DNA of 13,325 nucleotides from Clostridia bacterium (GTDB taxonomy: Bacteria > Bacillota > Clostridia > Oscillospirales > CAG-272). Numbering within the stretch: the first letter of the stretch is position 1; each line of letters begins with the position of its first letter. Shown piece after piece: positions 1 to 6,003 of the stretch. The notes under the pieces are model-generated. The model was given only the letters and a program-made list of their open reading frames with translations, searched no databases and was not told the DNA's origin. The DNA lies in the NCBI GenBank assembly GCA_017461825.1, contig JAFTXB010000182.1, positions 1 through 13,325 on the forward strand. Direction: 5' to 3'. The translations under genes were made by a program, and so were the position numbers.

Positions 1-56
1 GCGAGTGCGGTGATCAACATAACTGTCACCAAAAAAAGAGAAAGTAATTTCTTCAT
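1..56 (-). CDS. Start of a secreted protein, cut by the left window edge
   Basis: Only the first codons are in the window. They read MKKLLSLFLVTVMLITAL, a typical signal peptide start with two lysines and a hydrophobic core. The start codon is preceded by a good ribosome binding site (AGAAAGGA, positions 62-69 on the plus strand, read in reverse). It lies 66 bases downstream of the EEP-C stop codon in the same direction, with no U-tract terminator between them, so it is probably the next gene of the operon. Similar signal peptides start the other exported proteins here. The mature protein cannot be identified. Confidence 0.7.
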   Translation of the reverse strand, partial: MKKLLSLFLVTVMLITAL

Positions 57-85
57 AGTTATTTCCTTTCTGTCCGGTTGGGGGA

Positions 86-116
86 GGGCTGACACGATCG
101 TGTCAGCCCATATGGG
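86..116. repeat. Perfect 24-bp palindrome plus overlapping 10-bp palindrome between operon genes
   Basis: Positions 86-109 are a perfect 24-base palindrome (GGGCTGACACGA and its reverse complement). A second perfect palindrome, CCCATATGGG, overlaps it at 107-116. The pair lies just after the EEP-C stop codon (123-125) and before the next signal-peptide gene. On the minus-strand transcript the hairpin is followed by a C-rich stretch, not a U run. It is therefore more likely an intercistronic stem-loop (mRNA stabiliser or attenuator) or a protein-binding palindrome than a simple terminator. Confidence 0.6.
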
Positions 117-122
117 TTGTTG

Positions 123-1043
123 TTATTTGTAAAAGCTCATTTTGACGGGGAGATGATCGCTGATTCTGATGTCGTTTCCGCTCGGACCTGTGACCTTACG
201 ATCCATTTCGGTCAGCACAAAGAAGGAGCGAACGTTCAGATCTTTATTCAGCGTGAGAATGTGGTCGATCGCGTAGTCCAGATAGCCCGTGTCAAAGCCG
301 CCGCTCGAATTCGTACTGGTTGCCGAGTTGTTGCTGTTTTTCGTCAGATTATAGGTGTGCGTAAAGCCTAAGCCGTATTCCTCATTCACCATCATATCCA
401 CGCCGCATTTGGGGCTGTTGTTCACGTTGGAGTTCATGTCGCCGCCCACGAGCACGGTAATGTCCTCGTATTTAGCGACTTCTGCCTTGAGCGTGGTTGC
501 CACGAACGTTGCTTCTGCCGTGTGGATCTTACTCCGAGTGGCGAGTGGGTTATCACCTTCCGTGTCCGGGTCTTGCTGACTGAAATGCACGTTTGCAACG
601 AGGAACAGATCGCCCTCCGCATCCTTTAGCACAGCCCACACAAGGCATCTGCTGTACGTTGTACCGCCCGTGGGATAGTTATACTCTTTCGTAAGATTAC
701 TCAAGTCAGTACTGTCCACCTCACCGTCATCGTCGACATCCTTGAACCACACGTAGCCCGATGCCTCTTGGGTATACTTGCTGTGATCGTAGAAGATCGG
801 ATTGTAGATTTTGTTCTTCGCATCTGCGGTTGTCATGCCGTCAATCTCGACTTCGGTGTACTGCGCGGAGAGTTGACCGATCAAGCCATTCTCCGCGTTG
901 CGGTAAAACAGGTTAAACTCTTGCAGACAGATGAAATCGGGATCGTAGTACAGCAACATATCAGCCACCGCGTCGTCACGGTCACCGGGGTTGCTGTTCT
1001 CAAACCAGACGTTCTCGACGTTATACGAGATCAGACTCAGCTG
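123..1043 (-). CDS. EEP-C: endonuclease/exonuclease/phosphatase domain, 3' half of a frameshifted secreted gene
   Basis: This is an EEP-superfamily metal-dependent phosphoesterase domain. Numbered from an internal ATG at 968, visible catalytic motifs are LQE (Glu17), NVHF (His128), GGDMNS (Asp177, Asn179), the AIDH pair (Asp235-His236) and SDH (Asp271-His272). The conserved first strand with its Asn (SLISYNVENVW) lies upstream of that ATG, in the stretch 1043-969, and aligns with LITFNVLNVW of EEP-A. Translation from ATG968 would therefore lack a catalytic residue. The frame is open only back to about 1073 and has no credible start, so it is almost certainly translated by a -1 shift from the preceding beta-sandwich ORF, or is the broken end of one gene. 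An insertion at residues 77-91 (696-740) resembles a dockerin/EF-hand calcium loop. Substrate unknown. Confidence 0.8.
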   Translation of the reverse strand, partial: QLSLISYNVENVWFENSNPGDRDDAVADMLLYYDPDFICLQEFNLFYRNAENGLIGQLSAQYTEVEIDGMTTADAKNKIYNPIFYDHSKYTQEASGYVWFKDVDDDGEVDSTDLSNLTKEYNYPTGGTTYSRCLVWAVLKDAEGDLFLVANVHFSQQDPDTEGDNPLATRSKIHTAEATFVATTLKAEVAKYEDITVLVGGDMNSNVNNSPKCGVDMMVNEEYGLGFTHTYNLTKNSNNSATSTNSSGGFDTGYLDYAIDHILTLNKDLNVRSFFVLTEMDRKVTGPSGNDIRISDHLPVKMSFYK

Positions 1044-3193
1044 TTTTTTTTTACGCCTGTAAACTTGATGTTGTCAATGGTTACTTCCGTATCTTGTGCC
1101 CAAATACCAATAGAACTGTTCTTCTTTACATCATAGGTATTATCGTATACAACAGTATCAATCAACTTATTGTCAAGGAAGAGATAAATTTTACATCCGG
1201 TTTTTGTTATTGTTTCACCCGTTGTGGCATCTTTCTCCTCATACGTGTACGTGCTATCCACGATCATGGTAAACTTTGCTTTCAGCGCAGGTGCACTCGC
1301 ACCAATATAAAAATCTTGAGAACCTGCTTGAACGCCTTTGTCGTTATAGTGCGCAATGCGGAAATGCAGACCAGCCTTTTTTGTGCTAGATTGTGTATCT
1401 GTAAGATTGCGGAAAGATACGAACAACATTTCTTGCTGGTACTCTGTATAATTGTCGGTGAGACTTTTATCCACGTTGTTATTGATCATAAATCCAAACG
1501 CGCTGAGTGCGGTAATGTCCAAATCAGCCTCAAACTTGTAAACATCTGCGGCAGCTACCTCGTTGGCGGAAACCAAGTGTGCAAAGTAGTCGGCATTGTC
1601 GTGCCATGCGTGCTTGTTGACCTGCAGCTGACCGGCATCGTTGATCGTTACAGGGAAACCACCATGACATTTGGTAGGGCTATTTTTTCCAATAGAAGTA
1701 GCATCACCTTGGAATGTGTAGGGAAACGTTACATTGCAAGCTTCCAAGGGATCAATGTCATTGAAATTCTGACTGTACTTCTCATCATCCTCGGTGACGG
1801 TAGGAAGGCTTCCCACCTTATTATCAGGATCCCAATCAGTGGGGGTATAGTCATTGGCGAGTTCATATACCTTTACATTGTCGATAGTAGCAACAGTTTC
1901 CTGTGCCCACATGGAAACATAGCTGTTTGCGGTCACGCGATAGGTACCTGCAACTACAGAGCTTTGCACCAATGTTTCGTTGATAAATACGCCTACCTGG
2001 CATCCCTCCGCATGGGTGTTGTTTACAACAATATTTAACTTCAATGCTACATTCTTAGCCTCGTCTTCTATATCAAGCGCATTTCGTGTATCGTTGTAAA
2101 CCATCGCATCTGCACCGGCATCTGTGTAGGTTCCGGTTCTCACAAAAATATTTTCTTTCGTTGCTGCCAGAGTTGAAATCAATCCATTCTGGAACTTACC
2201 GTTCCACGTTATGTTCCCTTGAGCATCCGCAGTTTGAACTGTAGGAACACGAAGCGATACCCAAATGCTCTTCGGGCGAAGTGGGTTCGTATCAGATTCA
2301 CTGTCCGGAGAACCGTTAAAAATGAAATTCAACACAGAAAGCTGTGAAATATCAATATCCATTTCCAACATATAGTTATATACACTGTCGTCAGTAAGAA
2401 CTTCGGTTTCTTTCGTATACATCTTCGTAAAGGGGTCTCTCGGTACTAAACCAAAGTAATAGCTGGTCTTATCACTACTCTTCCATGCGGTATGAGGAAT
2501 GTTCAATTTGTCCCCCGCCAAGGTAAGATTCATATTCTGACCGTAAGGCTTGGTAATTCCTGCGGCTTCAAGAGCTTTTGCGCTGGTCATTTCCGTGGTG
2601 AAATCCTGCGTATAAACGCTTTGAGTACCGGACATATCGGTCATATTCACGACCACTCCGTCGATATACTGCACGGTGAAATCACTCGATCTGTTTGTAC
2701 CGCCCTCGTAATCAACGTAGGTGTTGATCTCGAAAACAACGTCCAGATTCGCGGGAACGCCGGAGATCACTGCGGCAAATATACCGATTGCGGGATCATC
2801 GTCTTCTTCTATAATAAGATCCTCGGCAGTAAGCTCCTCGCCTGCCGCTATTACACTCGTGTACACCGAGTCGCCTGCCATGTTGGCATCCGTTTCCTCA
2901 TTCTCCTTTTTGGAATAGGTCACTTTCTTGGTCTCAAGAGTTTCACCGTTCTGATCCAAGAAGAAGGCATCGACCTCAAAGCCGATCTCCTTACCCTCTG
3001 TTGAGTGGACTGTTGCGAGAAAACGAATATCGTAGGATACGATTTCTTTATTCTCATTCTCATGTGCGCGTGTTTGTACCTGAATATTCTTGGGAGCCGT
3101 GGGAGTTTCCGCTCCCGTCCCCTCTGCCGATACTGCAACAACAGTGGAAGCCACCATTAACAGCGCCAGCAGCAATGCGATCATTTTTTTCAT
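1037..3193 (-). CDS. Secreted protein with two tandem beta-sandwich (LamG-like) modules; probably fused by frameshift to EEP-C
   Basis: 718 residues. Residues 1-23 form a clear signal peptide (MKKMIALLLALLMVASTVVAV, cleavage near VSA-EG). Residues about 30-185 form a beta-rich N-terminal region. Two repeated modules follow, about 193-445 and 472-714. Each opens with YTQDF or YSQNF and ends with a shared motif (SYVSMWAQETVATIDNVKVY and SSIGIWAQDTEVTIDNIKF). That plan fits concanavalin/LamG-like sugar- or polymer-binding folds, although the family is not certain. No catalytic motif is seen. The start is set by GGAGG nine bases upstream, and the ATG overlaps the EEP-B stop (ATGA), implying translational coupling. 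The ORF ends within an A9 run from which a -1 shift continues into EEP-C; the fusion would be about 1,020 residues. These modules may tether the enzyme to its substrate. Confidence 0.85.
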   Translation of the reverse strand: MKKMIALLLALLMVASTVVAVSAEGTGAETPTAPKNIQVQTRAHENENKEIVSYDIRFLATVHSTEGKEIGFEVDAFFLDQNGETLETKKVTYSKKENEETDANMAGDSVYTSVIAAGEELTAEDLIIEEDDDPAIGIFAAVISGVPANLDVVFEINTYVDYEGGTNRSSDFTVQYIDGVVVNMTDMSGTQSVYTQDFTTEMTSAKALEAAGITKPYGQNMNLTLAGDKLNIPHTAWKSSDKTSYYFGLVPRDPFTKMYTKETEVLTDDSVYNYMLEMDIDISQLSVLNFIFNGSPDSESDTNPLRPKSIWVSLRVPTVQTADAQGNITWNGKFQNGLISTLAATKENIFVRTGTYTDAGADAMVYNDTRNALDIEDEAKNVALKLNIVVNNTHAEGCQVGVFINETLVQSSVVAGTYRVTANSYVSMWAQETVATIDNVKVYELANDYTPTDWDPDNKVGSLPTVTEDDEKYSQNFNDIDPLEACNVTFPYTFQGDATSIGKNSPTKCHGGFPVTINDAGQLQVNKHAWHDNADYFAHLVSANEVAAADVYKFEADLDITALSAFGFMINNNVDKSLTDNYTEYQQEMLFVSFRNLTDTQSSTKKAGLHFRIAHYNDKGVQAGSQDFYIGASAPALKAKFTMIVDSTYTYEEKDATTGETITKTGCKIYLFLDNKLIDTVVYDNTYDVKKNSSIGIWAQDTEVTIDNIKFTGVKKNS
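1043..1052 (-). other. Slippery A9-C site: candidate -1 frameshift joining the beta-sandwich ORF to EEP-C
   Basis: On the minus strand the sequence reads GTA AAA AAA AAC AGC TGA, where TGA ends the upstream ORF. It contains the canonical heptamer A AAA AAC in the correct phase. A -1 slip on AAC makes the next codon CAG and enters the EEP-C frame exactly. The two frames overlap only between about 1073 and 1037, so the shift must occur in this short window. A small hairpin (UCUCG/CGAGA, 1013-1030) begins 12 bases downstream. Programmed ribosomal frameshifting, RNA polymerase slippage on A9, a real mutation, or a homopolymer sequencing error would all give this picture; the sequence alone cannot choose. 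Confidence 0.65.
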
Positions 3194-4116
3194 AATTTTG
3201 ATCCTCCATTTTCATTTTTAAATTTGATTACCGTGGGACAATGGTCGCTGACCGACAAAAGCTCCTCCTGTACGATGATCCGATAGGAATTCACCGTCAA
3301 GACTCTGTCGGCGTAAATGTGGTCTATCGCGTGTGTTTTGTAATTGCCCGAGGGCATTACGTCGGTTTCGTCATCCGTCCCCTTTCCCGAGCTTGGATGA
3401 CAGCTTGCGCAGTCGTCTTTTACAACTGCCATGTCGTAGGTGTCCAGAAATCCCTTTTCCAGCATCAGCTTTGCCGCGCCCCAATGGGTTGCCGAGTTAA
3501 AGTCTCCCGTGATCAGGATCGGACAGTTGTGTCTTTGCCGTATCTCGTCCAGCTTTCCGATCACAAACTCCACCTCATCTGCCTGACACCACGACCGAAG
3601 ACTGTAGTGCGTGTTGGCAACGGTGAATCGGCTTCCATCCTTGTCCTGCATCACTGCATAGGAAAGGCTGCGGAATTTGGAGATTGCGTAGCCTGCCCTG
3701 CCCTCGTCGCTATTCTCGGGATACTGATAGTTGGAAGTGTTGCAGGCGCGCGGGGGATAGGTTTCGCGGTCGGCGTTCCCCGTTGAAACGGGTACAAAGC
3801 CGTTTGCCACAAAATCAAAGCCGCCGCTTTCGATCACCGAAAGCTTTGAGGGGCGGTACAAAATGGGGTTCCAGCTTTTGGCGGGTGTTTCGTCGCTTGT
3901 GTCCGCTTCGGCGTACTCCCCATTGACAACCTCTGCAAATTTACCGTCGTGACGGTAATAGTAATCATACTCCTGCAAGCAGAGAATATCGGGAAGCTCC
4001 TCAATGATCAGCCGCGCCGCTCGCTCGCTTCGCGTTTGCATGGTTCGGTAAACCGGACAACCGGGTTTCCAGCCGTTCAAAACGTTGAACGACATCAGCT
4101 TGACCGTATTTTTCAT
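3190..4116 (-). CDS. EEP-B: endonuclease/exonuclease/phosphatase family protein without signal peptide
   Basis: 308 residues, consisting almost entirely of one EEP domain. Visible active-site residues are Asn11 (MSFNVLN), Glu49 (CLQE), His170 (NTHYS), Asp205 and Asn207 (TGDFNS), Asp265-His266 (AIDH) and Asp291-His292 (SDHCP), so the set is complete. Family members cleave phosphodiester or phosphomonoester bonds with Mg2+; substrates range from DNA to sphingomyelin, inositol phosphates and sugar phosphates, so this one cannot be fixed. The ATG at 4116 is chosen because GGAGG lies ten bases upstream; a longer GTG start at 4152 would run through the small upstream ORF. There is no signal peptide or membrane segment, so it is predicted cytoplasmic, unlike EEP-A and EEP-C. 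It starts four bases after the 40-residue ORF and overlaps the next gene by four bases. Confidence 0.88.
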   Translation of the reverse strand: MKNTVKLMSFNVLNGWKPGCPVYRTMQTRSERAARLIIEELPDILCLQEYDYYYRHDGKFAEVVNGEYAEADTSDETPAKSWNPILYRPSKLSVIESGGFDFVANGFVPVSTGNADRETYPPRACNTSNYQYPENSDEGRAGYAISKFRSLSYAVMQDKDGSRFTVANTHYSLRSWCQADEVEFVIGKLDEIRQRHNCPILITGDFNSATHWGAAKLMLEKGFLDTYDMAVVKDDCASCHPSSGKGTDDETDVMPSGNYKTHAIDHIYADRVLTVNSYRIIVQEELLSVSDHCPTVIKFKNENGGSKL

Positions 4117-4120
4117 ACCG

Positions 4121-4243
4121 TCAGGTCCTCCATTCCGTGGGTTGGATCTCACCGCTCGCGATTTGGGACAGTGTTAAAATGTCTTCATCCGCAAGGATCT
4201 CGGTAATCGCTACGGGCGACTGATAGACTAACTTCTTTTCCAT
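4121..4243 (-). CDS. 40-residue small protein between the EEP-A and EEP-B genes
   Basis: This short ORF starts with ATG at 4243 after a strong ribosome binding site (AAGGAG, eight bases upstream) and stops at 4121, four bases before the EEP-B start. The peptide begins MEKKLVYQSPVAITEILADE and continues DILTLSQIASGEIQPTEWRT. It has no transmembrane segment and is acidic in the middle. Its pattern (charged start, Y-x-x-P, then an E-rich segment and a D-I/V-x-x-x-S stretch) recalls short peptides of unknown role seen in Clostridia, but I do not recognise the family. It fills the gap between two enzyme genes with its own strong RBS, so it is probably expressed. It could be a regulator or partner of the EEP enzymes, a leader that couples translation, or a peptide precursor. 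Confidence 0.65.
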   Translation of the reverse strand: MEKKLVYQSPVAITEILADEDILTLSQIASGEIQPTEWRT

Positions 4244-4267
4244 GTCGATTCTCCTTTCTTATTATTT

Positions 4268-5998
4268 TCAATTAAATTGGATAACTGTTGGAGAATGGTC
4301 GCTTGCCGAAAGGATCTCCTCATCAACAAGCACCAGATACGCCTGCACGTCCAATTGTTGTAAGGAAAGAACGTGGTCAATGGCGTTTTTGAGATACCCC
4401 GTAGAAGGTGCTTTGCCGGTGGTGTGCGCCGTGGCGTAATCGTTTCGGTGGTACGCTCTGTCGTAGGTATCGTAAAAGCCCTGCGAGAGCATGGTGCCAA
4501 CCCCCATCGTGCTTGACTGGCGGTTGGAGTTGTAGTCACCCGCCACCAGCGTGGTACAGCCCTCGTATCTTGCGGCAACGCCCTTGATCGTATTGATCAC
4601 CACCGCTGCCTCGCCGCCCTGCACCGTCGCGCCGTCGGTAACACTGAAATGCAGATTGCCGATCACGAAGATCTCTCCCGTTGTCTTATCCTTCAGCACA
4701 GCCCATACCAGACTGCGGAAGCGGGACGTTTTATCGGGGGTTGCTTGATAATTTTGGGATTCATTTGACGTGGTGTGATCGGGCAGATATACAAAACCCG
4801 ACTCTTCGACCGTATATTTGTCCTTGTCGTAAAAGATCGGATTCCACACGTAATTTTGCTCCACGCCCGAAACTACAACCTCGGCATAGTCAGCCGACAG
4901 CTGTGAGATCAATCCGTTCGTTGCGTTGCGGTAGCCAATATCAAACTCCTGCAAGCAAATGAAATCGGGCATATACGCCTTGATCATCTTAACCGCCGCA
5001 TCGTCCCGAGCCCCCGGTGTGGTGCCGTTCCAGACGTTCAGCACGTTGAAGGTGATCAGCCTTCGACCGCCCAAAAGCGAATATTCCTTTTCAACGTCCT
5101 TCCATTCAAGGCTTCCGCCCGAGGTGACGTTGTTCAAGGTTCTTTCCAAATTCATTTCCAGCAGCTCACGGTCCAGCGTGTCCCCATAGGAGATTATCAG
5201 CTTATCACCCTCACAGGCAACGCGATAGCCTGTTGTTTCGGGGCTGCACTCGATCACGATCTGCTTTTCTGCCGTTCCGTTCTCCACTACAGGCAGGAGC
5301 ACGCCGCCGGTCGCACGGATCTGATCCCGAAGCGCTTCTGCCAGATCCAGATTGTTGCCGGTGTAGGAGATCTCGTAATCAAACACCGATTTGCCGTTGA
5401 CGGTCATATCCTTGATCGAATAGGAATCCTGAAAGCTTGTTCCGAGGATGTCCTTTTTCAAATAAAGCTCACCGTCAATCAGCTTTATCGAATCCTTGAC
5501 GCGCTCCGATGCGATATAAAACGCGCTGTGAACGTACCCCGCAACCGAAATATTACCGTTGGTTTCGTCCAAACGCCAATCGCGAAAGCGCAATCCCTCA
5601 AAATAGGAATCCGAAATTCCCTCTACCTTGCCCACGGCAATTACGCGCATCCCCTCGGGAATACGGCTGCTGCTGACCGCTCTGAAATCGGCATTGGGAA
5701 GCAAACCGTTGAGCTTGGTTGCGATCGACAGGGCAGCCTCGTAAATATCCGTCGAGGTAACTCCGGGAGCAAATCCTGATGCCTGATATACCACGGCGTA
5801 CAGCGGCTTTCCGTTTTCGGTCAGCGGCAGATAACCGCTCATCGGATCGGACTGTTGCGTTTCGGTGTCTGCAAGGGACTCAGGGGAAACGGTATCCGTT
5901 TCCCCTCCATTGCCTTCTCCATTGCATCCTGCAAGGGCAACTGCCAGAAAGAGTGCCGCAAGCAGAAATGCAAAAAACGAGAAAAAGTTATTTTTCAT
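4268..5998 (-). CDS. EEP-A: surface lipoprotein with two alpha/beta ancillary domains and a C-terminal EEP phosphoesterase domain
   Basis: 576 residues. A lipoprotein signal with lipobox LAGC (Cys25) is followed by a Gly/Thr/Ser-rich linker (26-55). Residues about 64-172 and 205-290 look like two copies of one fold: a strand, a helix with paired charges, an IAVGK or IVIEC strand, then a G-x-I-x-V-A-G or G-D-K-L-I-I-S strand. This is reminiscent of the N-terminal domains of secreted glycosidases (GH67N/GH20b type), by inspection only. The EEP domain spans about 312-576 with Asn318, Glu351, His450, Asp488/Asn490, Asp541-His542 and Asp567-His568, so the site is complete. It starts five bases after the SBP stop with only a weak RBS, which suggests coupling to SBP translation. 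It should act on the outer face of the membrane, beside the SBP. Confidence 0.88.
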   Translation of the reverse strand: MKNNFFSFFAFLLAALFLAVALAGCNGEGNGGETDTVSPESLADTETQQSDPMSGYLPLTENGKPLYAVVYQASGFAPGVTSTDIYEAALSIATKLNGLLPNADFRAVSSSRIPEGMRVIAVGKVEGISDSYFEGLRFRDWRLDETNGNISVAGYVHSAFYIASERVKDSIKLIDGELYLKKDILGTSFQDSYSIKDMTVNGKSVFDYEISYTGNNLDLAEALRDQIRATGGVLLPVVENGTAEKQIVIECSPETTGYRVACEGDKLIISYGDTLDRELLEMNLERTLNNVTSGGSLEWKDVEKEYSLLGGRRLITFNVLNVWNGTTPGARDDAAVKMIKAYMPDFICLQEFDIGYRNATNGLISQLSADYAEVVVSGVEQNYVWNPIFYDKDKYTVEESGFVYLPDHTTSNESQNYQATPDKTSRFRSLVWAVLKDKTTGEIFVIGNLHFSVTDGATVQGGEAAVVINTIKGVAARYEGCTTLVAGDYNSNRQSSTMGVGTMLSQGFYDTYDRAYHRNDYATAHTTGKAPSTGYLKNAIDHVLSLQQLDVQAYLVLVDEEILSASDHSPTVIQFN

Positions 5999-6003
5999 AA
6001 TTT

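Noticed and set aside
86..109. Operon terminator after EEP-C
   Set aside because: The stem is strong, but the minus-strand transcript continues into a C-rich stretch with no U tract, so intrinsic termination is unlikely.
1094..3004. Plus-strand open frames of 170-314 codons opposite the secreted beta-sandwich gene
   Set aside because: They are Cys/Ile/Val-rich shadows with no recognisable motifs; the minus strand carries a signal peptide, internal repeats and a good ribosome binding site.
4117..4152. Upstream GTG start giving EEP-B 12 extra residues
   Set aside because: No ribosome binding site precedes it, and it overlaps the 40-residue ORF in another frame; the ATG at 4116 has GGAGG at a suitable distance.
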